NCBI GenBank assembly: GCA_027622195.1
Contig: JAQBZO010000006.1
Location: forward strand, 1 to 64,000
Direction: 5' to 3'
Length of the DNA stretch: 64,000 bases
Origin: Planctomycetota bacterium
GTDB lineage: Bacteria > Planctomycetota > Phycisphaerae > Phycisphaerales > SM1A02
A program made the position numbers and the translations under genes. Positions 31,142-41,661 of the stretch are shown one piece after another. How positions within the stretch are numbered: position 1 is the stretch's first letter; every line of letters begins with the position of its first letter. The notes beneath the pieces were generated by a model. That model ran no database searches. It was not told the DNA's origin and saw only the letters and a list, made by a program, of their open reading frames with translations.

Positions 31142-32062
31142 TCACGTGGAAAGAGTAGACGGGGTTGGATGGTTCCGTGCCGTTGCTGATGCGAGATGAT
31201 GAGTGAGGCGTCGAGAGGCGGCGAGGGCGCACATCGAACCAACGGGGATGATGATGATGAGATCAACCGCACGGTTGAGTAGATCGGCAGCGAGTCCGAT
31301 GTCTTGTGTCCAACCTGCGATCGGTCCGAGGAGTCCAATCGCCCACTCACGAACTCCGATGCCGTTTCCGCCGACGGGGAAGAGTCCTGCAACCATCGCA
31401 ACCGCGGCGGCCATCGCGGCACTGCGGGCGTCGATGGTGACGCCGAGAAGAGCGAAGACAAGGATGTAACGAATGACCCACACCGACAGATCGAGTTGTC
31501 GAATGGCAATCGATTGAATGAATGCGGTGTGGGAGGGACGCAGTCGAAGAAGGATTGGTCCTGTCCAGAAAAAGACACATCCGACCATGAGCCAAGTCGC
31601 GATGGCATGTCGTGATCCGAAGAAGTAGATCGCCACGATCAATCCACTTGAACAGACGAGGGTGCCGAGGACACTGAGCACAATGAGGCGCACACTCGTG
31701 CCGATCGGAACACCGTGGACTGCGCGGTGGTAAAGGGCTCGACCTGCAAGCCCTGCCTTGGCGGGAAGGTAGTTCAGCAGACTTGAGCCGCTGACGAGCA
31801 TCTGCATCTCGCCAAAACCAATCGATGCGATGGGGCGATACAGTCGATGGAAGAGCCATCCACTCAGCACGAGGTTGGCTCCGACACACAAGGCGAGCAA
31901 CGAGAGTTTTGTCGGATCACGCAGCGCGTTCGTGAGTCGATCGATTGCAGTTCCGTCGCGAAGAACAGTCCAGATCGCGGTGGAAATGAGGAGTAATCCG
32001 ACGAAGAATCCGATGCGGCGAATCGACGGTCGCCAAAGTCGCGCAAGGAGAAGCGCGCTCAC
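31142..32062 (-). CDS. Lysylphosphatidylglycerol synthase TM-region/flippase-like membrane protein
   Basis: Multi-TM; LLNYLPAKAGLAGRALYHRAVHGVPIGTS, GLFPVGGNGIGVREW. Confidence 0.8.
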   Translation of the reverse strand: MSALLLARLWRPSIRRIGFFVGLLLISTAIWTVLRDGTAIDRLTNALRDPTKLSLLALCVGANLVLSGWLFHRLYRPIASIGFGEMQMLVSGSSLLNYLPAKAGLAGRALYHRAVHGVPIGTSVRLIVLSVLGTLVCSSGLIVAIYFFGSRHAIATWLMVGCVFFWTGPILLRLRPSHTAFIQSIAIRQLDLSVWVIRYILVFALLGVTIDARSAAMAAAVAMVAGLFPVGGNGIGVREWAIGLLGPIAGWTQDIGLAADLLNRAVDLIIIIPVGSMCALAASRRLTHHLASATARNHPTPSTLST

Positions 32063-34602
32063 CTTGGCGAATCCTCGTCGGTGGTTGTGGCACCCTTCTG
32101 AATCGCAACACGAATGAGGAGCGAGAGTTGCCCTTGCGCCACACTTCGCAAAAGAGGATCCTCAGATTCGACGGATTCCTGGAGGAATGGATCTTGCGGA
32201 TCGTCGATGCGGCGAAGAACGTAGGCGGTGCGCACAATCGGGCTTGGATCCTGTGTCGAACGGGCGTACACCTCTTCCAGCATCGGTGAGCGGCCCGACG
32301 ACACCAACATCAAGTAGGCACGACCCATCGGCGTCATCCTCGCCCAAGCGGTGGCGAATGCTTCAGTGAGAACTCGCGCCACGGCAGAGTCTGCAATGGA
32401 TGGCGCAACCTTGGCAGTCAAGCCAGGATCGAGTGAACCGATGTACGCCCCGAGCATCGCTGTGCGAGCGAGATCATTCGGCGCATCGGGATACCGAATT
32501 GCGGTGAGACACTCTTCGATCCATGCGGGAGTGACTGCGAAGGCTCCACATTGAAGCGCGTGGCTTTCCCCCTCGGCGCCAGTCGGTCCAGGAGGAAGGC
32601 TCAATCGAGAAAATGTTCCGTCCGCTCGACGAGTGGGTGGAGCAAGGGCGGGATTCATGACGGCGCGAAGTCGAAGTGTCATTCCATTCAATGCAGCTGC
32701 ATTCGTGGCGAACAGAAGCGGCACGGTCAGGCGTCCATCGACCTGAACAATGATCGAACCATACGGAGGAAGGACGAGTGCTGAGGAAACGGGCACAACG
32801 AGCGGCGCATCGCTTGTCACTCGGGTGCTGCCGAAAGGGACTCCAAGCCACGTGACGGCGACGAAACGCTCGAGTGGACCATCGTCGCTGAACGCCAATT
32901 CGATCGGAGTTCGATTGGTGATTTTGAGTGTGAGATCTGGAAGTTGAAATGGAGCGAAGACAGCACTCACTGGAGTCAGCACGAGATCAATCGGCGCCTC
33001 ACCTTGCACCGTGATCTTCTCGACCCATGGAGACATCTGCGCCATCACCGCATCCAAGTCGTTCGCCGTCTTGCTTTGCGGGAGTGGTTGCTGGGCGAGT
33101 TCTCGCAGTTGATGGAGGGCAATTGCGCCGAGAAGAGTTCCCCGACCTACTTCACTTGCGGCATGCAGTGCCCGACCTGCCTCAGGTCGTCGTGAAAGTT
33201 TTTGGAGGACCATCGCGCGAGCAATGTTGGTGGCAGGAGCAGCTCCTGCCTTCTCGAATGAAGTGAGTGCCTCATCCCAGCGCTCGTCGGACATGGCGTA
33301 ATAGCCAGCGAAGAACGCAGTCGATTCGTCGGACACAAGACCAATGATGGGCGTGAGGACCTTTTCGATCGTGGCGCGGGGCGCGCCGAGTCCAGCGAGT
33401 GCTTGCGCTGTTTCAAGATGCGCAATATGGCGGAGCGCATCGGTGAATGACTCGTTCGCGTCGATCCCCTTCAATGCTGCGATGAGCCCTGCGATCGCTG
33501 CGTCTTGCGCAAGTGTGGCGTCTGGGAATCCGCCCGCCCTTGCGAGAAGTCCATCCATCGTTCCGAGCAGTTCGGCGGTTGGCGCCTTGGCGCTGCGCAC
33601 TCGATCATGAGACTCTCCTCGTTCATGAACGAGATAATCTTGATAAATATTGTCAAGCCGACGCTGGAAAACTCGCATGACCTCGCGCGCGCCCGAAAGA
33701 TTGCCTGTGCCTGCCATCGCCACCGCCGTGTCGGCGACGATGACTTGCATGTCGTCTCCGACAGATGGACTTCTTCTATCGAGTGCCACGAGCATAGAGA
33801 GCACGCGTGTCGCCGAGGTGTATGCGCCTTCGCGAAGCAAGAGTGCGGCGAGATGTTTGAGGATCGCCCGATCACCAGGATTCGAGTCGATGGCGGCCAC
33901 CATCCACTCTGCTTGCTCGACTGGATTGGCGAGTCGCTCGAGTGCCATCCCAGCTGCAGCAGCGGATGCTGGTGCAAAACTTGGATCCAAATTGAGTGCG
34001 TCTCCAAGCGCGGCATCGGCTCCCTTGGCGTCTCCTCTTTGACGAAGGAGGAGTGAAAGGTCCCACGCGAGATGGGCTGCAACAGGCTTGCCGATTTGAT
34101 CCACGACGGCAGGAACGAGGAGTCCGCGGGTGCGCGTGATTCGCTCTTCTGCAGTCGAGGCACTTTCGATCCACATGGTCAACCGCGCGAGCCGATACAC
34201 ATCGCTTGTCGGGTCAAGTCGAGCGAGTGCGGTGATGATCTCGGCAACCCATTCATCGGTGGCGCGGTTCGCGGGATCTTGAGTCGCAGCCACTAGGCTC
34301 GCAATACTCCAGAGCCCGATGTCGTTTGGCTTGAGAGTCAACGCAAGCCTGACGAGCATCCCCGACGATTCGAGTTGAACCGGCGCGGCGATCGGATCGC
34401 GCGCGTACAGAATCGCAAGTGCCGAGATGATGTCGGCGACTTCCTCACGCGCGTGTCGGTCGAACTCTTCTTGCCCCGGTGCAATGGATGGATTCAGAGG
34501 AATCGTGAGCGGTGTCGGCGTTTCCTGCAAAAAACCCGCCGCGGCGAGTGGCCCATTCCACCCCGCCAAGAGTCCCAACGAAAGTGACCAGCTTCGCACC
34601 AT
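32059..34602 (-). CDS. Large exported hypothetical protein with TPR-like repeats
   Basis: Signal peptide MVRSWSLSLGLLAGWNGPLAAAG; helical repeats such as RGDAKGADAALGDALNLDPSFAPA. Confidence 0.7.
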   Translation of the reverse strand: MVRSWSLSLGLLAGWNGPLAAAGFLQETPTPLTIPLNPSIAPGQEEFDRHAREEVADIISALAILYARDPIAAPVQLESSGMLVRLALTLKPNDIGLWSIASLVAATQDPANRATDEWVAEIITALARLDPTSDVYRLARLTMWIESASTAEERITRTRGLLVPAVVDQIGKPVAAHLAWDLSLLLRQRGDAKGADAALGDALNLDPSFAPASAAAAGMALERLANPVEQAEWMVAAIDSNPGDRAILKHLAALLLREGAYTSATRVLSMLVALDRRSPSVGDDMQVIVADTAVAMAGTGNLSGAREVMRVFQRRLDNIYQDYLVHERGESHDRVRSAKAPTAELLGTMDGLLARAGGFPDATLAQDAAIAGLIAALKGIDANESFTDALRHIAHLETAQALAGLGAPRATIEKVLTPIIGLVSDESTAFFAGYYAMSDERWDEALTSFEKAGAAPATNIARAMVLQKLSRRPEAGRALHAASEVGRGTLLGAIALHQLRELAQQPLPQSKTANDLDAVMAQMSPWVEKITVQGEAPIDLVLTPVSAVFAPFQLPDLTLKITNRTPIELAFSDDGPLERFVAVTWLGVPFGSTRVTSDAPLVVPVSSALVLPPYGSIIVQVDGRLTVPLLFATNAAALNGMTLRLRAVMNPALAPPTRRADGTFSRLSLPPGPTGAEGESHALQCGAFAVTPAWIEECLTAIRYPDAPNDLARTAMLGAYIGSLDPGLTAKVAPSIADSAVARVLTEAFATAWARMTPMGRAYLMLVSSGRSPMLEEVYARSTQDPSPIVRTAYVLRRIDDPQDPFLQESVESEDPLLRSVAQGQLSLLIRVAIQKGATTTDEDSPR

Positions 34603-34650
34603 TGGGGGGATTCTAGGGGCGGCTCCCGCAGTCGATCGGACCGTCATACA

Positions 34651-35625
34651 ATGTTTCACCCTATGTTTCCACGGACACTTTTGACGACTTTGGTGGCGAG
34701 CGCGATATTGACCACGGTGACCACCGCGCAGTCGATCGCTCTCTCGTCAGACATCATCAAATCAAAGTCAGACCTCTCGACGGCTCAGCAGGAGACACTT
34801 CGCAGTGCCTTGCAAGGTCCCCTTTCGCGCCTCAATGATTCCGATGCGGCGACCGTGATGGCGGCTCGCCGAGACCTCGTGAAACTCGCTCGTACACGGG
34901 ACGCTTCCGTCGTGTTTCGGATGCAACTCGCCCGTGAGGCACTTCCAAGCATCGAGAAGACCACCGCATCGGGGACTCCTTTTCAATCGGTGAATGCGAT
35001 TGCTGTGGCGGGAGCCATTCGAACTTCAGACGCCGCCGAGGCGATTTCAAAGTTACTCAGCCCGGCCGCGCAGTCGTGTGCGGCAGTGCGCCTTGCCGCT
35101 GCGGGTGAGCTTGCAGCAAATATGACGGCGATGGAACTGACCGATGCCCAAGCCGCTTCGGTGAGCCGAGCGATCGCCAAGGCGGCAAGTGACGAGGTTG
35201 AGCCACTCATTCTGGCGGACGAGTTGAGCGCGCTCAGCACCCTGCTCGACCTCAAGGGTGAACAAACGCGACGAAATGAGTCGGTCCTTGCCGCAACGAG
35301 CCAAGTGCTGACCGCCGTGTCGGAACGGATGAGCAAGGATGTCGACAAGGCAAAGGTCGCTGATGGGTTGCTCGTGGGACTCCAGCAGTTGCGACGGAAG
35401 ACTTCTCGAGCGCCGAGCGGATTTCTGCGCTCCTGTGGACAGGCACTTGGAGCCAGTTTGCAGAAGGTTGAGTCCGCTGCGAACATCCCTCCAGCCGATG
35501 GCTCGAGTGAACTCAAAGAGACTTTTGCGCAACTCTCAAAGTTGACGCAGAGCATGCGCACGCTCCTCTTCAATCCAGGCGCTGCGGCTCCGAAGAAGAC
35601 CACGCCAGCTCGTCCGACAACCTAA
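34651..35625 (+). CDS. Exported hypothetical protein with HEAT-like helical repeats
   Basis: Signal peptide TLLTTLVASAILTTVTTAQS; alanine-rich helices. Confidence 0.65.
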   Translation: MFHPMFPRTLLTTLVASAILTTVTTAQSIALSSDIIKSKSDLSTAQQETLRSALQGPLSRLNDSDAATVMAARRDLVKLARTRDASVVFRMQLAREALPSIEKTTASGTPFQSVNAIAVAGAIRTSDAAEAISKLLSPAAQSCAAVRLAAAGELAANMTAMELTDAQAASVSRAIAKAASDEVEPLILADELSALSTLLDLKGEQTRRNESVLAATSQVLTAVSERMSKDVDKAKVADGLLVGLQQLRRKTSRAPSGFLRSCGQALGASLQKVESAANIPPADGSSELKETFAQLSKLTQSMRTLLFNPGAAAPKKTTPARPTT

Positions 35626-35664
35626 CGGCGCGCGAATCGATCCGCGATCGCTACGCTTCATGGT

Positions 35665-37449
35665 GTGAACACATGGCGATGGATCGCTGTTGCTCTGCTT
35701 CCGCTCGTTGCGTCGATTGCGCTCGCGCTTCGAGGAGGCATGACGAATCGTCCAGAGATCGTCATTGCTGCGGCAGATCCATTTACGCTTGATCCACAAA
35801 AGATGAGTTGGCAGCAAGAACTGCGACTCGCCCGCGCCCTCTTTGAACCGCTCGTCCGCCCTGACCCTGATACCGCAGAGTTGGTGGCGGGTGTCGCAGA
35901 TCGATGGGAACACAGCGAAGACGGAAAGAGTTGGAGATTCCATCTGCGCAGTGATGCTCGGTGGAGCGATGGATCGTCTGTCACCGCTGAAGATTTTCGC
36001 GTTGCCTGGATGCGCCTCCTGTTGCCCGACATGGCAGCGGACTATTCAGGATTCGCGCTCGAGATCGAAGGGGCTCAGTCGTTCTTTGATTGGAGAACCA
36101 AGGCGCTTGCGGAGTATGCGTCGCGTGCTGAACGATCCTCTGCATCAGCGCGCGCACTCTGGGACGAGACGCTTCGACAGTTCGATGCTCAGGTCGCGCT
36201 TCATGCGATTGATGATGCCACCCTTGAAATCGTGCTCGCTCGACCTGTGGCCTATTGGCTTGATCTGGTTGGATTTCCAACGATGAGTCCTGTGCACCGC
36301 GCGAGCCTTGATCGAGCGCTGTCGATTGACCCCGATTCGGCACAAGTCGAAGTCGATCCAAAGTGGACGAAGCCCGGCGTGTTGATCTCGAATGGTCCGA
36401 TGCAATTGACAGCGTGGGAGTACCAGCGACGCGTGCGGCTCGAACCCAATCCTTATTACTGGAATCCATCGCGTGTGGGATGCAAGTCCATCGAAACGCG
36501 TTCGTATGAGGACAACAACACCGCCGTGCTCGCCTTTGAGGCAGGAGCGATTGATTGGATCGCGGATGTCACTGTGGATTACCGCGCGGACATGGTGGCG
36601 CAGGTTCAACGAGGCGAACGACGCGACCTGCGCGTTTTGCCCGCCTTTGGAACGGACTATTTTCAATTCAACTGTCGCGAGGTCCTTCCTGACGGTCGCC
36701 ATAATCCATTCTTCGATGCGCGAGTGCGACGCGCGTTTGCGATGTCGGTCGACAAGCATGCGATTGTGGATTCGATCACACGCATGCACGAAGTGGTGGC
36801 GGATTCGCTCGTGCCCGAGGGATCGATTCCTGGATACGACCCTCCGCAAGGGCTTCCTTACAACGTGGACGCTGCTCGCGCACTTCTTGCAGAAGCTGGG
36901 TGGCGAGATCGCGACGGTGACGCGCGCATTGAGAACGAAGCGGGAGAGCCATTTCCAGTCGTCGACATTTTGTTTTCCAACTCAAGCACCAGATACGGAG
37001 CCATGGGGTTGGCGATGCGCGAAATGTGGCGCGATGCACTGGGCGTAGAGGTGGAAGTGCTCGGGAAGGACACGAAGTTTTTTCGAGATGACTTGAAGCG
37101 GGGACAATTCCTCGTGGCGCGTGGCGGATGGTTCGGCGACTTCGGTGACCCCGCGACGTTCCTCGACCTGCTTCGGTCGGGTGATGGGAACAACGATCGC
37201 AAATACAGCAGCGCACGGTTCGATGGACTGCTCGCTGAAGCGGCTGCAGAGACTGACCCAACAAAGCGATTGGCAATCTTGAATGAAGCAGAGCGACTCG
37301 TTGTGCAAGAAGATCTTCCCCTCTTGCCGATCTGCCGATTCGTGAATGTCTTCATGTACGACGATGCGAAACTCAAGGGCATCTCGACCCATCCTCGCAA
37401 TGACCAAGACATCGCTCGGTTGACGCTTCAACGCGAGGTGGCTCCGTGA
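35665..37449 (+). CDS. ABC transporter peptide/oligopeptide substrate-binding protein (SBP family 5)
   Basis: DPFTLDPQKMSWQQELRLARALFEPLV, WRFHLRSDARWSDGSSVTAEDF, NGPMQLTAWEYQRRVRLEPNPYYWN. Confidence 0.93.
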   Translation: MNTWRWIAVALLPLVASIALALRGGMTNRPEIVIAAADPFTLDPQKMSWQQELRLARALFEPLVRPDPDTAELVAGVADRWEHSEDGKSWRFHLRSDARWSDGSSVTAEDFRVAWMRLLLPDMAADYSGFALEIEGAQSFFDWRTKALAEYASRAERSSASARALWDETLRQFDAQVALHAIDDATLEIVLARPVAYWLDLVGFPTMSPVHRASLDRALSIDPDSAQVEVDPKWTKPGVLISNGPMQLTAWEYQRRVRLEPNPYYWNPSRVGCKSIETRSYEDNNTAVLAFEAGAIDWIADVTVDYRADMVAQVQRGERRDLRVLPAFGTDYFQFNCREVLPDGRHNPFFDARVRRAFAMSVDKHAIVDSITRMHEVVADSLVPEGSIPGYDPPQGLPYNVDAARALLAEAGWRDRDGDARIENEAGEPFPVVDILFSNSSTRYGAMGLAMREMWRDALGVEVEVLGKDTKFFRDDLKRGQFLVARGGWFGDFGDPATFLDLLRSGDGNNDRKYSSARFDGLLAEAAAETDPTKRLAILNEAERLVVQEDLPLLPICRFVNVFMYDDAKLKGISTHPRNDQDIARLTLQREVAP

Positions 37450-38399
37450 CGCGTCTCATCTTCTTTCGGCTCTTGCAAGCACCTCTGATCGTCTTTGCCA
37501 TCATGACGATCGCGTTCACTTTGTCTTGGGTTGTGCCTGGCAATCCATTGGAGGATGAAGGTCGTGCGCCCCCTCCTGAAGTGCAAGCAGCGATGCTGAA
37601 ACAGTATGACCTTGACGATCCATTGGTCTTCTACGGCCAGTATCTCGCTCGTGCGAGTGGCGTGGCTTGGATCGCTGGACGATCTCCTGCTCCCTTCGAT
37701 CTTGGTCCGAGCCTTCGTCACCCAGACTGGACTGTGAACGAGATCATCGCATCTGGGTTTCCAATCAGCGCATCGCTCGGACTCCTTGCGATTGAGATCG
37801 CGCTTGTGATTGGAGTCGTCGTTGGTGTCGCAGGAGCACTCAAGCCGCGCGGCATCCTCGACCTTCTTGGACAACTCGTCACCATCGTTGGCATCAGCGT
37901 GCCGAGTTTTGTCACTGGCGCACTGCTTCTCGTTCTCTTCGCGGCGAAGTGGCATCTCTTCCCAATGGGTGGATGGGGATCGTGGAAGGACATCGTGCTC
38001 CCCGCCTTCGCGTTGAGCCTTCCCTTTGCCGCCTACATCGCACGACTCGTCCGATTCGGACTCATCGAACAGATGGCGAGCGATCACATTCGCACGGCTC
38101 GGGCCAAGGGGCTTTCGCGAAATCAATCCGCCTATCGGCATGCACTCAAGAACGCGTTCCTCCCCGTCTTGAGTTACCTCGGTCCAGCCATCGCCGCTGC
38201 GATGACAGGAAGTTTTGTGGTTGAAAAAGTCTTTGCTGTCCCTGGAATGGGCCGCCACTTTGTCAACGCAGTGCTTTCGAAGGACATCACCCTGATTCTT
38301 GGCATCGTTCTGGTCTACAGCTCGATCCTGGTGTTGATGAATCTCATCGTCGACATCTTGTATGCCGCCATCGACCCGCGTATTCAATTGGAGGGGTGA
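37446..38399 (+). CDS. Dipeptide/oligopeptide ABC transporter permease (DppB/OppB family)
   Basis: FRLLQAPLIVFAIMTIAFTLSWVVPGNPL, IRTARAKGLSRNQSAYRHALKNAFLPVLSYLGP, EKVFAVPGMGR. Confidence 0.93.
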   Translation: MTRLIFFRLLQAPLIVFAIMTIAFTLSWVVPGNPLEDEGRAPPPEVQAAMLKQYDLDDPLVFYGQYLARASGVAWIAGRSPAPFDLGPSLRHPDWTVNEIIASGFPISASLGLLAIEIALVIGVVVGVAGALKPRGILDLLGQLVTIVGISVPSFVTGALLLVLFAAKWHLFPMGGWGSWKDIVLPAFALSLPFAAYIARLVRFGLIEQMASDHIRTARAKGLSRNQSAYRHALKNAFLPVLSYLGPAIAAAMTGSFVVEKVFAVPGMGRHFVNAVLSKDITLILGIVLVYSSILVLMNLIVDILYAAIDPRIQLEG

Positions 38400-38458
38400 A
38401 TCCTCCCCGCCCCTCTCTTGCATGGCTATGCTGCAACGCCGTGGAGACCGCATTGACC

Positions 38459-39130
38459 ATGAGTGGATTTCGCGCATTGCTCGTCCTCGCGGGTGCTGTA
38501 GTCGCCAGCGGCTGCACGTCGCGTCAGCTTTCGACTCAAACGATTTCAGCGCCTTCTTTCCATCTCGCGTGGACCTCGGCACTCGAACAACTGCACGAGG
38601 ATGGGTATCGCATCGCGATGGCCGACGAGGGGCAAGGGTTGATCGAGACGACTCCGAAGCGCGAGGGAAGTTGGCTCGACCCATGGGCTATTGATGAGCA
38701 TCAAACTCTTGGAGATGTTTCAGAGGCAACCGCCGCGCGTGAGCGGAGGGTGATCCGAGTACGTTTCACGAGTGTGGGGAAAGCAACGACGCAGTTATCG
38801 GACTCTACTGCACCACTCACAGGTTCCGCGCTTCCTGGCAGTTTGGGTGATATTCCTCCACTGACGGCGGATCCGAGCCAGCCCGTTGATATTTCGATCG
38901 TCGCCGTGATCGAACGGATGTCGCGGCCGTTCTCAAATCCGAGCGCTTGGAGCGGATCGCTGGAGTCCAGTTACCGAGTCGGGCCGTCGGAAGTGCCTGT
39001 CGAAGGAGTTCGTCCTCCACCAGCGGATTATGACAGGTGGATTCCCGTCCGATCGGATGCGAAGGAGGCGACTCGGCTTTCGACGGCGCTTGGAGTTCGT
39101 TGCGGATCCGCCACAATTCGTGGCTCTTAG
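38459..39130 (+). CDS. Hypothetical lipoprotein
   Basis: MSGFRALLVLAGAVVASGCTSR lipobox. Confidence 0.7.
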   Translation: MSGFRALLVLAGAVVASGCTSRQLSTQTISAPSFHLAWTSALEQLHEDGYRIAMADEGQGLIETTPKREGSWLDPWAIDEHQTLGDVSEATAARERRVIRVRFTSVGKATTQLSDSTAPLTGSALPGSLGDIPPLTADPSQPVDISIVAVIERMSRPFSNPSAWSGSLESSYRVGPSEVPVEGVRPPPADYDRWIPVRSDAKEATRLSTALGVRCGSATIRGS

Positions 39131-39231
39131 ACAGGTTTCTGATCGGTTCTGCTTGACTTTCTTTTCGGATCCGCCACTCTTGTATTGAATCGGCATGCGT
39201 TTTGAGCCGACTTGGTTATCCCCACGATCTC

Positions 39232-41166
39232 ATGAAAACTCTCATCCCAGCATCCACGCGCGCTCGTGTCCTTTCGACCGTGGCGTTCACGTCGCTCATT
39301 GCTGGCGTGACGCTGTCTGCCCTTGGAGGCGGCGGAGGCGGACAGATCAAGTTGCCAACCACCGCCGCTGATTTTTATATGCCCGGCAGTCAGCCTGAGC
39401 CAGACCAAGCAATTTTCTTGCCTGTGTTTGAGTCGGCACAGTGCACTGGATGTCACGCCTACTACGACGCTCAAGATGCTCCATTCGATACGTGGGTTGG
39501 AAGCATGATGGCGCAATCGGCACGAAACCCTGTGTGGCACGCGTCGCTCGCCATTGCGAACCAAGACGCCAACACTGCTGGACAGTTTTGCATCCGATGT
39601 CATGCTCCAAGCGCATGGCTCGGCAATCGACACACGACCGGCACGCTCGCAGAGTTTGAGATCCCAAACGATTTCGATGGAGTGAACTGCGCGTTTTGTC
39701 ATCGACTGACCGACCCCGTGGTTGGTCCAGCAAGTGCTATTGGGTATCCAGACAATCCTTCGCAGGATTCCGATCCAGATCCTGAAGTCGTTGATCCACT
39801 CATCGCGGCTGGACATTGGCCCAGCGCAAGCCAGCGCAGCAACGGCGCGTATGTCGTTGATCCACACGATGTACGCCGCGGACCCTTCGATGATGTCCCC
39901 GTGAACTTTCACGGCGTTGACATGCACTATTCACCATTTCATACCTCGAGCAGTTTGTGCGGCACGTGCCATGACGTGAGCAACATCAATACAACCTTGC
40001 TCGCCGATGGCACCTACGGACCCGATCAACTTGGTGCTGCACATGGCACCGGCGCGACGAATGACATGTTCGCTGAACAGCGCACCTACAGCGAGTGGCT
40101 GAATAGTCAATTCGCTGTCTCGGGCGTCTCGTACCCAGACAATCGCTTCGGCGGGAACCATGCCACGGGTGTGATGAGTTCGTGCCAAGACTGTCATATG
40201 CCTCGGCAAGAGGGAGGCGGCTGCGTCTTCTTTACAGAGCCTCCGTACTCACGTCCCGATGTGCCGCAGCACTCATTCGCGGGATCGAACTCGTGGGCGG
40301 TCCGTGCCGTCAGGCAGGAACTCGGCATTGAAGCGGACGACTTCGGACTCACTCAGGCTAATGTCGATGCAGCCATTGCGCGCAATGTGCAGATGCTGCG
40401 CGACGCGAGCGATGTTGAACTCACGCAGACTGGTTCGACACTCACCGTGCGCGTCATCAACCAGAGCGGACACAAGTTGCCCACTGGTATCGCCGAAGGT
40501 CGTCGGATGTGGATCAATGTTCGATTCCTGAATGGAGCGGGCGCGACCATCCAAGAGAGCGGCGCGTACAACTTCGCGACGGGAACTCTGATTGACCACA
40601 CTGCGAAGGAATACGGCGCGCACATGGTGACCGCTGGATCGGTGGCCGCTGCGGCGAACCTGCCCAATCCAACCGACTTCCACATTGCACTGCTGAATAA
40701 GACTTCGAAGGACAACCGCATTCCACCGCGCGGCTTCACGAATGCTGCATACGCCGCATTTGGAGGCGCTCCTGTTGGCGCGGTCTATGTCGATGGTCAA
40801 TACTGGGACGACACCGCCTACGCCATTCCTGCCGGAGCAACAGACACAGTCGTCACCGTCTATCACCAGACCAGCACGCGTGAATACATGGAATTCCTGC
40901 GCGACGCGAATACCACAGATGGAACTGGACTCACCGCGTACAACCTTTGGGTCACGCTTGGAATGAGTGCGCCCGTCGACATGGACAGCGTTCAGCTCGC
41001 TCTTACACCTGGTTGTGTGCCAACGGATCTCAACTGCGACGGAAGCGTGAACGGGCAAGATCTCGCTCTCCTTCTGAGTGGTTGGGGTACTGCTGCGGGC
41101 GACGTGAACAACGATGGAATCACGAACGGCGCGGATCTCACGCTGCTCTTGAGTTCATGGGGTTGA
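39232..41166 (+). CDS. Multiheme (5 CxxCH) cytochrome c-like protein with C-terminal dockerin type I domain
   Basis: CTGCH, CIRCH, CAFCH, CGTCH, CQDCH; C-terminus DLNCDGSVNGQDLALLLSGWGTAAGDVNNDGITNGADLTLLLSSWG. Confidence 0.88.
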   Translation: MKTLIPASTRARVLSTVAFTSLIAGVTLSALGGGGGGQIKLPTTAADFYMPGSQPEPDQAIFLPVFESAQCTGCHAYYDAQDAPFDTWVGSMMAQSARNPVWHASLAIANQDANTAGQFCIRCHAPSAWLGNRHTTGTLAEFEIPNDFDGVNCAFCHRLTDPVVGPASAIGYPDNPSQDSDPDPEVVDPLIAAGHWPSASQRSNGAYVVDPHDVRRGPFDDVPVNFHGVDMHYSPFHTSSSLCGTCHDVSNINTTLLADGTYGPDQLGAAHGTGATNDMFAEQRTYSEWLNSQFAVSGVSYPDNRFGGNHATGVMSSCQDCHMPRQEGGGCVFFTEPPYSRPDVPQHSFAGSNSWAVRAVRQELGIEADDFGLTQANVDAAIARNVQMLRDASDVELTQTGSTLTVRVINQSGHKLPTGIAEGRRMWINVRFLNGAGATIQESGAYNFATGTLIDHTAKEYGAHMVTAGSVAAAANLPNPTDFHIALLNKTSKDNRIPPRGFTNAAYAAFGGAPVGAVYVDGQYWDDTAYAIPAGATDTVVTVYHQTSTREYMEFLRDANTTDGTGLTAYNLWVTLGMSAPVDMDSVQLALTPGCVPTDLNCDGSVNGQDLALLLSGWGTAAGDVNNDGITNGADLTLLLSSWG

Positions 41167-41177
41167 TTGACGGCGCG

Positions 41178-41405
41178 ATGAATGATCACCCGCACAACCC
41201 TCTCCAGGGAGTCACGCTGGAAGCAATTCTCACCGCGCTCGTCGACCGCTACGGTTGGGAGACGCTCGCGGCGCGCATTCGCATTCGTTGCTTCACTCAG
41301 GATCCAAGCATCAAGTCAAGCCTGACATTTTTGCGCAAGAACCAATGGGCCCGCACGAAGGTGGAGGGGTGGTACATCGACGATTTGCGGCGCGAGAAGC
41401 AGTGA
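41178..41405 (+). CDS. VF530 family (DUF2132) DNA-binding-like protein
   Basis: NPLQGVTLEAILTALVDRYGWETLAARIRIRCFTQDPSIKSSLTFLRKNQWARTKVEGWYI. Confidence 0.85.
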   Translation: MNDHPHNPLQGVTLEAILTALVDRYGWETLAARIRIRCFTQDPSIKSSLTFLRKNQWARTKVEGWYIDDLRREKQ

Positions 41406-41433
41406 CGGTGAGTGGAATCGTCAGCGAAAGCAC

Positions 41434-41661
41434 TCAAGGGGCATTGAGTACGCGAATCACTTTCCCAACCACACGGACCTCTTGCCCCACGCGGATTTTT
41501 GCAGCCTTGCGAAGTTCGAGTTGACCGTCCACCTTCACTTTCCCCGACGAAACCATTTCCTTCCCCTGCCCACCGCTCTCGGCGATTCCGGTTGCTTTCA
41601 GAAGGTCGCAGACGGCGATGTATTCGCTCTTGAGTTCGAAGTTGATGTTGGGATTGGTCAT
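41434..41661 (-). CDS. S4 domain RNA-binding protein (YbcJ-like)
   Basis: LCDLLKATGIAESGGQGKEMVSSGKVKVDGQLELRKAAKIRVGQEV pattern. Confidence 0.85.
   Translation of the reverse strand: MTNPNINFELKSEYIAVCDLLKATGIAESGGQGKEMVSSGKVKVDGQLELRKAAKIRVGQEVRVVGKVIRVLNAP

Noticed and set aside
37428-38684. 418-aa minus-strand ORF
   Set aside because: Antisense to the OppB permease; composition rich in Arg, Asp, His without motifs.
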